Shown here one piece after another: positions 1 to 12,750 of a stretch of 64,000 nucleotides of DNA. The position numbers and the translations under genes were made by a program. The notes below the pieces were generated by a model that did not search any database, was not told where the DNA came from, and saw only the letters and a program-made list of their open reading frames with translations. This DNA comes from Kudoa neothunni (lineage: Eukaryota > Cnidaria). Where the stretch lies: positions 2,418,001 to 2,482,000 of the forward strand of contig OZ199840.1 in the NCBI GenBank assembly GCA_964304625.1, written 5' to 3'. Position 1 is the first letter of the stretch. Each line of letters begins with the position of its first letter.

Positions 1-146
1 TTATTTCAAACGTTCAATCAATATAATAGCTGGACTTGATATAATCAACCAACAAATTATATAGGAAAAACAAAATTTAACAGACAAGAAAAAAAGAACA
101 CAAAATACACGAACCAATAAATATAGCGGAAATAAATTTTGTTAAT

Positions 147-995
147 TTAAGAAAATGTTATCCTTTCCTCATAGAAATCGATAACCTTTTGTGGAACTCT
201 TTTGTTTACAGTTTCACTCGGAATAAACTGAGGAGACTCAAGTTCTTTGAACTTTACAAGCAAATAGTATTTACCGTCTTTGACGGTGGCTCCCTCGATA
301 CTATTCACAACGTAATGTTTGGTAAATCCATTATCTTCTCCGGGGAACATGGTCAAAAGAGTTTCTCGAGTATATTTCTTTGAGAGTGATCCCTCTTTTC
401 TACTTCCGTCAATCTTTATGCTGTGAAAAATATTATTCTTCTTTTTCAATTTTTTAGGTCCATCGTTTGAGTCGCTACTTTCGCTAATATTAACTTTCTT
501 AGCGATATGGCTTTTTCGGGGAGATTTTGAGAGTATTATAGGTGATGCCATTTTCTTAGATGAAACTAGTGGCGATGCTATTTTTTTGTTTGAAACTAGG
601 GGTGATTTAATTTCTTTGGGTGAAATTAATGATGATTTTTTAATAGATGTTTCTTTCAACTTTCCTTCATCATCACTACCATCAGATTCCAATTTCATAG
701 CTTTCTTTTTTTTGGCGGGAGTAATGCTAGCTTCAAGTGTATTGCTGGAAACACTGAGTGAGTTTGACTTTCTTTTATTGGATTTTGGTGTATTATGTTT
801 GTTGTCATCAGCTTTCTCAAATGCAACGAGTAATTCATGGCAGTTGGATAAATTTTCCTCCGGTTCCCAGGAATTGTTGTCGTCGCTATATCCTTCCCAT
901 TTAACAAGGTAATACACCTTATTTCCCTTTTTCTTTGAAGATATAATCTTTTCCACATTGTATTCTTCGTCACTGGAAACACTCGAGGATGACAT
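147..995 (-). CDS. HP1-family chromobox protein (chromodomain plus chromoshadow domain)
   Basis: Intronless 282-aa protein. Residues about 12-62 form a chromodomain (EEYNVEKI, VKWEGYSDDNNSWEPEENL) with the three aromatic cage residues Y12, W33 and Y36 that bind methylated H3K9 in HP1. A long Lys/Ser-rich hinge follows, then a chromoshadow domain (about 213-282) ending VIDFYEERITFS, the dimerisation module of HP1. The protein should act on heterochromatin in the nucleus. I chose the ATG at 995; the reading frame extends upstream only to a TTG. Two oddities: the hinge (about 125-165) holds repeated SPLVSxKKxASP units, and the chromoshadow domain has F where HP1 usually has W (VKFKELE; ITFS instead of LTWH), which could alter binding of PxVxL partners. 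It is longer than a typical HP1 (about 200 aa). Family assignment is secure; the exact HP1 class is not. Confidence 0.92.
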   Translation of the reverse strand: MSSSSVSSDEEYNVEKIISSKKKGNKVYYLVKWEGYSDDNNSWEPEENLSNCHELLVAFEKADDNKHNTPKSNKRKSNSLSVSSNTLEASITPAKKKKAMKLESDGSDDEGKLKETSIKKSSLISPKEIKSPLVSNKKIASPLVSSKKMASPIILSKSPRKSHIAKKVNISESSDSNDGPKKLKKKNNIFHSIKIDGSRKEGSLSKKYTRETLLTMFPGEDNGFTKHYVVNSIEGATVKDGKYYLLVKFKELESPQFIPSETVNKRVPQKVIDFYEERITFS

Positions 996-1010
996 CGAAA
1001 ACCTCAACAA

Positions 1011-2060
1011 TACTATGTCCTAACACACGAATGATTATTCCGCTAAGCGCCTGCGTCAATCGTATCACGTGATAATCACCGTAGTCAATGAAATTTTTAC
1101 TATTTATTGTCATTGTTTCAATCAACTTTTGTTTCTCCGTCATTTTTAATTTAATTACTACCATGGTGATAACGAAAATTTAAACTGTTTCCATTAAAGC
1201 TAATCCCAGTGCTAAATCTAAATGTGCTATTTTATCCTCTCAGTGGTTACTTCGAGATTTAAATGGGGATTAATCTTAATCCTTCCCTCACATTCATGAA
1301 GTATACATCGATGATGTAATCCAAAACTCCAATCCTTTTGTTACATCATTAGTTACATGTAGAATACTAATGTTATCGCTCCCAACAATATTAAACGAAT
1401 GAATATCCAAAACACGAATATAACTAGTCGAAATCTTGCATTATTGTCGTATACGTACGAGATGTGTACTGGAGACAGTAATTATGTAATCTGGTCATGT
1501 TATTCGATATAACAATCAGTAAATAAGCGGTAGTATCTAATGTTATTTGTTACATTCACCGCAAAAGGAATATCATACAAATAAAATCACAATTTATTTT
1601 TTTAAATATATTTTCTATGAATCAGGTTGACCTAGATTTTATTCTCTGTGTTGCTACACGCCGAAATTTTTTTATAAGAGTCTTTAATTTCATTTATAAA
1701 GCCATCATAATCCTTGGATGATCAGCGCTGACAACGTGGTCACTCATTATCATAAATTTTACGTCGTGTATATGCCAATCTAAGAATGACCGAAGTTGAT
1801 GTGTACTTATGACTTTGGATATCCATCTCTTTCCAAGGAAGGTCCGAAAACACCCAAGTTTTTATAGTTTTCTATATCTCTCTGAAAGTAAGCTATTTTA
1901 TTTTTTAACAACTACAGGAATGTTTCAATAAATTATAAAATATAAACTAAGGCTACGTATTTGTTTCTACAGTAAAAAATACGTTTAAAATAGAATGTTT
2001 ATTTCTTTTGTTGGATATTATTTGCGAGAAAATTTGAAGTAAAATGATCCAGTATCTATA
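1011..2060. other. Intergenic, no gene recognised
   Basis: AT-rich stretch upstream of the HP1 gene. It would contain the HP1 promoter, but no clear core element can be singled out. Nothing coding is seen. Confidence 0.5.
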
Positions 2061-2529
2061 CAGTAAACTCTCGATACTATGTAATGCATTATATTTTGGC
2101 ATATTATTTTAAATTTTATCTTTATAAGGAAAAATTGATGTTCTTTGCTATTGCTTAACTTAAATTGTTTATTTTAATCTTTTTAATCTTCAAACTGCTT
2201 TACAATAAAAACTGAAAATGACTCGTTGTCATAGAAATATTAAAGATGAAATTAAATTAAATTAAACAAACATTACAATTTAATGAATAATCACGGGTAA
2301 GGTTTGAACCCTCGAGCTATAGCTTAAAGGGGGTGGTGCCATATCGATCTGATGTTGATCGCGCATATGTTAACATTGGCTACAATCCTTAAAATCAACC
2401 AATGCACTAAATAGGAAAAATTAACGAATATTAAAAAATAAATATTTGCATTGTTTGTGCATGTGCATGCCTCGGTATTGCGTAATTTTTATTGATCCCT
2501 AAAAGTTACACAATATCGAGAGTTTTGTG
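2061..2529. mobile_element. pogo/mariner-type MITE, 469 bp
   Basis: The left end CAGTAAACTCTCGATACTAT and the reverse complement of the right end CACAAAACTCTCGATATTGT match at about 16 of 20 positions, and both sides are flanked by TA, the target duplication of mariner/pogo elements. The interior has no coding potential, so this is a non-autonomous element. The superfamily is inferred from TIR style and TA target. Confidence 0.6.
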
Positions 2530-3474
2530 TAAATTTATATTTATTTCTTTTACGTATTAATATTAATGGATTTTGTATAATTTATTCATCTGTGAGAAAT
2601 ATGTGATGTTTATATCTACTTAGACTTGATAGGATATTAGTGATGACTAACTCCATACGTGGTTAGCTTAGTAATTTCTTGTTTCTATATCAATCTACGT
2701 GTAATAAGGGAAATTAATCCGTGATTTTTTCGATCAATTAAATATTTAATTATCCCTATGTATATTTTTAGGGTTCCGTAATTTGTGCATTAAGTATTAA
2801 ATATTGATGGAAATTCTTAGAACATTCTGGGATTGGCTACGTCATCGCAATTTTATTAAAATATATACGTTAGGGTTCATTGGTACTTCCCAAGTAAGTA
2901 ACAAAAAATGTTTATGAAGATTATTTCGAGAATATAATTATAGTTAACCTACCATGTTTATACTAATTCCTAATATTGACGTATATATATATATATATAT
3001 ATATTGTTGATAATTCTCGAAGGCGTCAAGATGTAGATTTAAGTGTCTATAAACCCCAGATTTTAAAAACATTCATTATCTCGAAATAAATCATTTATCA
3101 TTTAATGTAACTACAATAACTCTGACACGTTAAAATCAATAAGGTGCATATAAGAATTTTAAAATAATATAGTAATTAATCATATCGGTGAAATCATAAT
3201 CAATACCTTTAAATTTTTTTATTGTTCGAACTTGCATAATAAAATAAGTTTCCGACTTTATCCAAATTTTTTGTGTAACACTAAATAAAAAAGAAAGCGG
3301 GGCTTGATCCCCGCCTTCAGAATCATCCCATTGATTTGTCTAGGATGCCGCTATAGTTGACATACGTTACTTCATCATCATTATTTGTTATAAAATAAAG
3401 TTGCTAAAATTAAATGATTATTTCATTTCAATGTTTTTAATAGCTATGTCGGTGAAATTGATTCTTCGATTTAA
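2530..3474. other. Intergenic, no gene recognised
   Basis: AT-rich DNA holding the TA microsatellite. A short GC-rich inverted repeat near 3298-3315 could be a tRNA-derived relic but does not fold into a full cloverleaf that I can see. Confidence 0.4.
2982..3005. repeat. (TA)n microsatellite
   Basis: Uninterrupted alternating T and A for about 24 bases. Confidence 0.9.
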
Positions 3475-6400
3475 CCATTTCTGTCCATATTTTATTTGCT
3501 AACGCTTACATGAAGTAGGTGCATGAAGCACCTAAAATTTTGCATTATTAGAAATTTTACCTTTTTGAAATAAAAGGTCTACTTTATATTTTTCAAATTA
3601 TCTCAATAAAATAAATAATTATATTTCAAAAATTTGAATTAACAAATTTTTAAGAAATTGATTCACAGTTTTTTTAATGGAGCAGATTATCAATAACCTT
3701 GATAAGTATAAATAACGTTACTCGTTGAATATTTTATGATTGAATAATGTTTTCCAAATATATAAATACCAATTAAAGTATATTTAATTGTGTAATAAAC
3801 CTAATAAATCATATTATTAACTTTCATCGAATGTTCTATGGAACATTGGATTAATTTAAGATAAGCACTAGTCTAATGGTAAGGCTGTTATTTTGATTTT
3901 ATTGAAACATATATTTCTATTTTTAAATTTATTTAAAAGTTTAATTTTAATATTTTTACATGTAGAAATGGGAGCAACAAATAATTCGGATGATCTTATT
4001 AGGAATTTTAATGAATATGATGCTACATTGACCTAGAATTTGAAATTCGTTGGTCAGATAAATTCTATTTTGATGGTTTGACCGAATATTCTAAATTTTC
4101 TAACCACGAAAAAGTCTATAATGATGACATTATAGGATATACAAATTATTTAATAAGATTACCTATTGGAATGTACCTGAAAATAGAGTAATAAAGGGCT
4201 ATGTCACAATATTGTTGACAATAATCCCGATGATATAGGGAGCGCAGAGAATTTTTCATCGACTTCGTGTTTATTTAATCTTTTTTCTGATTCTCTATTA
4301 GAAAGTCTTATTCGACACCAGCGCTTCCCAGCTAAAATTGGACTTTCATCCTCATTTAATGACATTCTGAAATCCGCACCTCCTTTCCACGCGATAGGTG
4401 TAGCTGACTCAAAACTTCTCAAAAATTACCTTTTATTGTGATCAAATCTCGCACCCCCACGCCCATAGTTCGTCCCTCATAGGGGTGAGGAAACCCCCTG
4501 TAGGGACCACCGTTCTAAAAAACGAGTATAAACAAACTAGTTCTCCGCGTAAAAATAAATATGCTATCACAACGGATGAATCAATGTTTTTTATTGCATC
4601 TTGTATTTTAATGAATACGTACTGCTCCTAAAACATCTTTCAAAACGGGCCCGCTACTTATGCAGCCGTTTCTTGGCTGTAATATCGATGGGCCGCTCCA
4701 CCTAAATTATCAGTCTGTCCATTTATGACTAATCAGGTAGAACAACCGGAGCTGATATCTCTGGTGATGATTTAAAACTCATTCAGGAGATTTTCGAAGA
4801 AATAAATCTAAATTTAAAGATTTATCTACCTATTTAAAATACACCACTGATTAATGGATGACCAGTTTACGTTGTAGGTCTACATTTCGTGTTTATATTA
4901 GGTACCAACTTGTGCAATTTGGTAAAAAATTATTAGTTGCTGCTAACGAAAACCCTTCTTATTTATTGAATATGCGACTCTACAAAAGAACCATCGGAAA
5001 TGTTAATGAAATTAGATAAGGGGTCATGCTGTCGAAGTCTCCATGACTACATTTTAAGTATTGGGCGAGGATTGAAAACTGATAATTTTTTACCACCGTT
5101 CTTTCTGCCTTATTCCTACTACAGAAGAATATTGTGCCAATTGGAGTCTTGAGAAGATATAAAGGTATTTACGTGAAATTTTCCTAGATGTGACGAATCT
5201 TGATGAGCTTAAGTCAAAGTTTGTTTCTCAGAAAACGTAATACTAATTCCATATATTTCGAAGAATAATCGTTATATTTTTTTAAGAATTCCATGATCGT
5301 GTGATTTAACCATCAAAATGAAAAAGAATCGAAATTATTATTAAAATTAAACAAAGGAATGTTGACATTAGTGATCGAATGACGAAAAAATACGACTGTG
5401 CTCAGTCCAGCAGGTTTTGGCTCTTAGAAATGCTTATGTATCCTGATGATGTATTCGTTTTTATCGCTTATATAATTTGGGTTTTAAAATTCCCAGACCT
5501 GGCGATCGAAGGATCGGAGTCTACGGTAATATTTCGTTCTGGAACTAGCAGCGAAACCCATAAGCGGAAGTTTTTAGATACGCAAACATTTTGGAAAATT
5601 TATTATTTAAATATTGGATTTAGGTTTGTCGTGTTGATAACTTACATCAAGGATAGCCAACAATCTATTTCTGATGAAGTAATTAATATCGGTGCTGCCA
5701 TGATATAACTATTTCCAGAAGTAATGACGTTAATGCCAGAATTTCGTACTAAATATCCAAGAAAGCTATATGCTGATCCTATCAAATTTAAAAAAAAATA
5801 TAAAATTAATATATTTAAATTTGGAACCAAACTGATGTTCATATATTTGCTTAACCTCAATATATATTTACAACTCGGACTATTTTTAGAAAAAAATTCT
5901 TCGTATATATATGTTGTTGTTTCATGGGGAATATAAAGAAGATAACGCAGTGAACATATTAAATTTTATTCACCGCCATGATAGTTAATACGTACAAGTT
6001 TTTTAATGACATATATTCGTTGGAGTTTTGTTTTCACACTCATTCAACTCATATTTACGATATAAAATAATCCTATATAATGTAAAAAGCTTAAATAGAA
6101 GAATATTCAAGCTGATTAATTTATTGATATTGTTAAACATATTTTCATTATATTATCTGTTTATTTTACATTTGATTTCTTTTATTTGCCCTTCATTATT
6201 TATCTTTACTAGATTTAGTTTTTACCTAATTACAAATATTACAATTCGTTTGCAATTGAATTCTAAGATTAGAAACGTATACTTAAAGATTTAATCTTAT
6301 TATCCTTGTATAAAATAAAGATTAACGAAAATAATCGGCAATTTGCATCGGCTAAGTTAGTTTTGTGATCGGTGGAGATGTGAAAACAACACTGAAGCTT

Positions 6401-6708
6401 ACTGTTGAAACTTCGAAGAAATCAATATTATTTTTATTTGATTCTAAGGTATGTTCCTGCTGAATAGAAAGTTGGTTCCTAGTTTCTTCTTTGAATGTTG
6501 ATTAATGTTGATTGTGTTGTGTATTTGTATATAGCTATCCTTTTATTACTTTTTTTGAGTTCCATTAATGTTTGAATGGCAAATCAGTCCCAAAAACAAT
6601 GTATCTTTTCAAATAAAAGCAATGAGCAATAACCTTGAAATTCTCTGGGATGCACAATATAACCTACTCGTTTTCTGTATAGGTTTTCTTACAATCGCCA
6701 TCCGAGTG
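3475..6708 (+). mobile_element. piggyBac element A, decayed, with a hAT MITE inside
   Basis: The left end follows TTAA (3471-3474) and the right end is followed by TTTA (6709-6712), a decayed TTAA. Both termini align with those of element B at 25250-28282, including the subterminal palindrome GGTGCAT.ATGCACC at about 3525-3540 and the right-end relic near 6645. The coding remnant starts near 3967 and runs to about 5710. It is homologous to B throughout but broken by many stops and frameshifts; for example 5379-5708 matches the B region around GGVDNGDRM to IKDGQTSISNE. Without the nested MITE (4319-4512) its length is about 3.03 kb, the same as B. B is far better preserved, so A appears to be an older insertion of the same family. 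Confidence 0.88.
4319..4512 (+). mobile_element. hAT-type MITE, copy 1
   Basis: Starts CAGCGCTTCCCAGCTAAAAT and ends with a degenerate inverted copy (GTAGGGACCACCG). Two related copies lie at 46465-46630 and 50858-51059. The flanks TTCGACAC and TTCTAAAA look like a decayed 8-bp target duplication. It interrupts the piggyBac A coding remnant: homology to element B resumes on both sides (LFSDSLLES before; ITTDESM after). Confidence 0.72.
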
Positions 6709-6712
6709 TTTA

Positions 6713-9700
6713 TGGTGGTGTTTTATTTATATTTGATAAAATAAGAGAAAATATATCTTTTCTAAATTTCCCCGTAATCGATAACCTCACGTAATTTGAA
6801 TATCCGTTACCCTCTGGCTCCAGGAACCCACCCATTCGAAAAGGGGATTATATAGCTTAATTGATTCATGTGATGGGTTTAGGCTTCAAAAATCTGTTAA
6901 GTTTGATCGCGTAGAAAAATGAGAGTGTATCATTAATGTCATTCAACCTTTGGTCGGGATCCCAAAAACGAATTATCATTTAAAGTTTCTTTTCCTCTAA
7001 AATCGTTCTCTTTCCCCCAATTTTTAGATTTTTTTAGTTGTTGGTTGTCGTCGAATCAATGAATTTAGTTTTAACTAAAATTGAATAAATTATATCTTAA
7101 GATAGGAGTTGTTAATCATTTGTTTCGGTATTTAATTCCTTGTCTAAGCAATAATTATCTTTATAAATATTTATCTGAATCGGTCGAAGAAACTCTCAGT
7201 TCCCGAATTCCCGAATGGAGGATTCTTATGAAACCCCGCGCTCTCGGATTTCATTAAAGTTGCACAGATTTGTGTTTAACATTAATCGTATTATCGGATT
7301 TGAGTATTAAATATTAACACATTTTGACTTTAAGGTGGCTTAAAGTTTCAAAATAAATTAGTATAAGATATTTTAGAAATATAGATAAGCTAATTTTCTG
7401 GATTAATATGAAATATCGGGAAAAAATTATACCTCAAAATTTAATTTTGTGAATTTTTCCGCGTAAGTGGACTCGTGGAAGCAGAGTTTATCCGTTAAGG
7501 GTTATTAATTTCCTAAAAATGCATCTCGTTGGTTTCTTAATAATTTGCAACGTTTAGGACTGATTTTATCCTGGATCTAAAATATTCCCCTTGTCATTCT
7601 CCTAAGTTTTTGGTACGTCATATGGCATGGATTAACCCTGTGTAGATAATCCTTGGCCAATCGTGTAGATGTTGGATGGGGCTTTAGAAGATCAGTAGGA
7701 TTAGTTAATCATTTAATGATCAACGATTAATCGGATATGTCTGCAGGCTGTATTAACACGAAAGTATTTTATCGTTGAATATCATATTTTAAACCCAAAT
7801 TCAAGTTAATGCGTTTTTAAACTAAAATAATTGTTTAAAATAAATTGTTCATAAATTATTAATAATACAAGTTTAGAATCAGTTAACATATCGGGTATAG
7901 CTATAAATGTAATTCTAGTGATTTATTCAAACAACCTTTACATAATATCTCGTTTCCTAAATAACCTTGATGAAATCCAATAAGAAGGGACACTGAAAAG
8001 TTTCCATTAGGTTTTCTATTTCTATTTTAACAACATAATCACTTTCGTATGTTAACTAGGTTCTGTATACATCTAATTGTAATATATTTTAAAAATAGAT
8101 ACACTTGTAAAAATATTTGTTATATTCTATTAATTTTTTATTAAGGCACTAAAGTATAGTTTAGATGGTTATGTTTGAAAAATAAAAGTTCTAAAAATGG
8201 AAATAAAAATATAGTGATGATTTAAAAACCATATTGTTTTGATTTTATGATGTATATTAGAAAGGATTAAAGTTTACATTAAGTTAATCCATATGATAAT
8301 AAAGCGTTGCCACCTAAATAAACAAGGTTATATTTAAGAATATAAATAGTTATATAAAACATAGCATCAGTCCTACAAAAATATAATCCACGACTATTCT
8401 ACGAGCGTCGATAAAACTATCCCTGATAATGGTAATTTTTCCATCTCCGTTAAAACTCAGCAAGGAGTTCGTTGGGTCCATCCATAAAAACTCTCATCAT
8501 CTCTAGAAGTTTTATTTCGTAGTGTTATTTTAAACTTGTAAGCACCACACGTCCCTTCGATTTGGTTTGTGTTTGTCTCAGTAGTACTATCCACACATTC
8601 AACGCTATGATTGACAGTTAGATGAGGCTCATCGAAGTAGTGTAAAATGGAATAACGTTGGGAACGGTCTTTATGTATATTCGTACGTATCTTAAGTGGG
8701 ATTTTTTATATATTAATAAAAATTTTTATTGTCTCAAATACTTCAACGAGAAAAAGCTTTCTTTTAGGGGACCCTTCCCCATCTACACATACCCACGTTC
8801 CGTTTACATTGTGGTATGGGTTGTATTTTCGTTTTCCTGATTTCTATTCATCAATTTTGACCACTACGTTATCGCCACCAATTATATCTTCACATATCTA
8901 GGCTGTCGCTAACCTTCTGCCTGAAGTAATGATAAAAATTCGTAATGGTTTAGGAAGAATGGCTAGGAATTTTTATCAAATTGATCGACTTCACATAAAT
9001 CAACCATAAAGGAGAGTTTCAAAATCACGTTAACTTTAGGTTAGACGTTTTATTCATAATCAACATTTATTCTTTCTGCAACATCGCCACGTTTCTCTGT
9101 GATTTAAAAAATTATCACTATTGTAATTTAAGAGGTTATTAGATGTTTTAAAATCATCATGTTCTACTGAATATTTGATAGAGTTCTTTTTGATTTCAAA
9201 TATTTTCTTTACCGCATTTATTAGGGCGATCATCATTCTTTCAATCATCATTAATGTTAAGTTTAATTTGATTATAGTATATACTATCGTAACTGTATAA
9301 TCCTTTGTTTGATGTGGGATTAATGTTGGAGAATATCAATTAGGATCTAATAAACATGAATTAGCGGTAAGAAATATTTAGATTAACCATTTAAATTAAA
9401 CATACCGGAATCGGCGTTGGAATCACAAATCAGTACGAATGTATAAAATTGATTGAGGCTACATACAGAGTGTGTCAAGATATCTATCCTATTTTTTTAC
9501 ATTCACAGGATGTTAATATTTTATAAGAAATTTCATTGAGTTCTTGTAGTTAACAAAATTGAAAAGATTTTCCTGTTTCCTCTTATCATAATACAGGAAA
9601 AATTTAACAGCGATGATCTTTGATATTTTTGACTTTTTTCTATCCTTGATTAACGCATTTTGTCTAGATTAAATCCAACTTGTTTTAAGAGTAGTTTATC

Positions 9701-11036
9701 ACCCGAATTACAAGTTTTTTTATTTAAAATTCTCCCTTCCTGATGATCTTTGATTATTGACATCGACAAATCTCACAATTATGTTTGCTGTCTAAAATTC
9801 TTTATTTGTTTTATAATATTTAAGGTTATTTTTTGTGGAAACTGCAAAATAATCGAAAGCAGCTACATTGAGCAGTAGCCAAAAGAAAATAATATAGAAA
9901 GTCCAGATATTCTTTTTCAGGTATATGTGGATTCGTATTGATCCACTGTGTCAACTTCATATGTTTTAATGTTGTAAACGAAGAAAATTTGTAACATTGC
10001 ATGAAACTCTGAACATACGTACGGTTTATAGTGTTCAGTTGGCAAAATTATCTCCGCTTCATTTTCCTTTTCACATTATATATTAGAGCAAACTACCCAT
10101 GAAATACAAAAATAGAAATATTTCTTGAAATTATTTACGTAGAAATTGAGGCATTATACATATTTTAATCATTTTCTAACGGTTTCAGGATTAGAAGTTT
10201 CGTGCCATGTAATACATGTAGCCAGTCTCCATGGCGTAGCGTAATTATCAATTGTTATTATCCTCCCAAAATATGTAAATTCTTTTAAAATCATCCGCCA
10301 CATTATAGCATTGTTTGCATTGTCGTTGTCCATTTAGTTGTCCCAAGTATGATAATACGTTAGATATAAATTAAGTTTTAATATCAAAGATCATCCAATG
10401 ATTTAATCTTAATATGAAAAACATTTTCTACGTGTAAACTAAAAATAAATCATCGTCTAAAATGGTACAATTTTTCATCAAAAGTAACATTTGAACCAGG
10501 AGCGGGATTTGATTCACAGATATATGTATATTTATCATAAATGTATAAAATTAACCAAAGTATATCTTGGGTTTTATTATAATGTTGTTTTCTCATTATG
10601 GGACAAATCTCAAATGATACAAGGGATTTTAAAACGTGTCTAGGCTCAAATTTCCCTGTTCAGCGGTCGTCAATAAACCTTGTTTCATAAATATTAGCAT
10701 TTTCTTCTTTTTCGTTATATACGTTAATACATTAACCAGAAATAATCACAACAAAGTCTTAAACAAGCTTATCGAGGTTCCGTTTGTCTCCATGTAATTA
10801 TAAAGTTTTAATTTGGGTATAATTTCTCTCGTTATTGCTTATTTCATGAGGTAAAAAAATCATTTGTCAAGTTGTGTGAGAAAATGCATTTAGAATACAA
10901 GTTTATGCAGTCGGGTTGATAATATATTTGAAGGTTCCACCTTATTTCGCTTCGAAGAACCTAACAATCATGTTATTCATTTAACCAACTCCCTTTAAAA
11001 CTGTCTGTGTAATGAGTGATCTGACTTTATTTAGTA
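6713..11036. other. 4.3-kb intergenic stretch
   Basis: AT-rich DNA with only short, unconvincing open frames (for example 8658-8840 and 9060-9251) that lack recognisable motifs, splice context or codon bias. No element termini were recognised. Confidence 0.45.
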
Positions 11037-12176
11037 CTAGGGGGAACTGCCCAGAGTTGCTTGAGGAAGATTTAGCATAGATACGTTTCTTAATAATATT
11101 CAAAAAATATATTGAAGTTCCAAATTAACCCATAGATGCAAATAACTAAAAATTTCAAAACGACATACATTCAACGATTTGGGTTAGCAAAATTTAAATT
11201 ATGATGATTTCTGTGAAGGAAAGTATCAATCCTGGCGTTCATTTAAAAATTTCGTTTCGTGGCCCGGCACCAACGCTGAATAATTTATTGTCAGTGTCGT
11301 ATTTTTTTGCATTCCCGAATTATTTAAATCCCTCTAAAATGTTACCCTAATTGTTATTTTTGTCCCGGCTCAGAAAGTTTGTGCACCACGGTTTACTGGA
11401 GGCAAATAAATAGAAAAAGATATAGAGATAAAAGAAAATAGACGTAAATTAATTTTTATTGCTCAAATTATTATCCCTCGGCCCGACAAGAGCTTAACGT
11501 ATTTTTCCCATAAACAGCTATAAATCGCGTCGACTACAACATAAAAAATTTAAATAATTTGGTGAAATAAAGTACAACCATCTGCATTGAATTGAATCAC
11601 GTAAAGTTAAACTTAGCGGACGATTTCAATGAAACCTACGGACGCAATATTTCCATTAAATTTCTCTAATAAATTTAATTTTCACGTTATCCATCAATTC
11701 GTTGTTCATGAAACGTATATAAATTTTTTATCGTATCTAAAACCATGAATAGAACCTTCAAAATGTGTTTATCAATTCAAATACGTTAAAACATCACGAA
11801 TAAGGAGTGTATTTACACAAACACCCAAATAGAAACGCCAAAATTATATTAAAAATAAGATGATATCGATTAATTTCCCTTTGAAAAAGGATATAAGGAA
11901 GAAAGTTAACACCAACCGACCATTTCCATGGCATAAGCCGGTGTTAATCCTATTGTCGAACTCAAGTAATCCGATAAACAAACTTTGAATCGACAAAATC
12001 CCTATTTTCTAAACAATTTTGGGAACATTTGGTGATGTAAAAACTATTTAAAGATTATTTGAAAAATCGTGGTTTTTAAAAAATTTTGTCTATGTGGCAA
12101 AAAAGTTCGGCGAACATGTGTACTTGCTGATATACACACACGCGGGCGGACACTTCAGCTTTATATATACACTAGA
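11037..12176 (-). mobile_element. Helitron, non-autonomous, 1140 bp (copy H1)
   Basis: Read on the minus strand it begins TCTAGTGTATATATAAAGCT, the style of arthropod Helitron 5' ends, preceded by A. It ends at 11037 with a short hairpin (CTCAAGCAACTCTGGG) followed by a terminal CTAG and a flanking T, matching Helitron insertion between A and T. About 300 bp at the 3' side are clearly homologous to 30540-30817 on the plus strand. That second copy has an almost identical length (1143 bp). No helicase/Rep coding is seen. Confidence 0.75.
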
Positions 12177-12701
12177 TATGTCACCCTAATTCTATAATAT
12201 AATGCGGATTATAGTTATATACACGTGTATTACACTGTTAATCCGGTGTTATCATTTTTGATTAATATAAAAGTGATAATTTTACTCAAAAATTGGACCT
12301 TGCACCATTATTTAAAATAGCACGTTAAATGCCTATCATAATTAGAAAAAATAGCACCTCAATGGACATTAATTGTACAGAGTTGTATGGACTTCACTCA
12401 AGCAAACAAGAAGTAGGCAAATTCAAGAACATCATTAACGTTTAATATTGAGGTAGAGAAAAAGTTATTCATAAATGTAAACATTATTTTCTACTATTTC
12501 TGTTAGCACAAAGCCATTTTTGATTGTGTTACAATCCATTTCTACCACAAAATGGGCAACTATCCTGCTTTCGATGGAATTGACGTTCTATCAAATAAGA
12601 AAGATAGTTATCTTCATTGGTTAAAATACTGATATACTTCTTATTGATTGTATTATTTTTTCGCTCAACAATTCCACGTAGGGGGCTCCCGTCGGCTATG
12701 G
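12177..12701. other. Intergenic, no gene recognised
   Basis: AT-rich spacer between the Helitron and the Merlin nest. Nothing recognised. Confidence 0.4.
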
Positions 12702-12750
12702 TATACTTACCGGTTACTAAAATTCTTTATGATGCTATACTTATTTTTAA

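Noticed and set aside
586-912. Plus-strand open frame of 108 codons
   Set aside because: Antisense shadow of the HP1 coding region.
2290-2345. tRNA- or SINE-like B box (GGTTCAAACC on the minus strand)
   Set aside because: No A box at proper spacing and no cloverleaf could be drawn.
5724-6294. Two open frames after the piggyBac A coding remnant
   Set aside because: They lie in the non-coding 3' part of element A, which aligns with non-coding DNA in element B.
8658-9251. Short open frames as a gene
   Set aside because: No motif, opposite strands, no splice-linked continuation.
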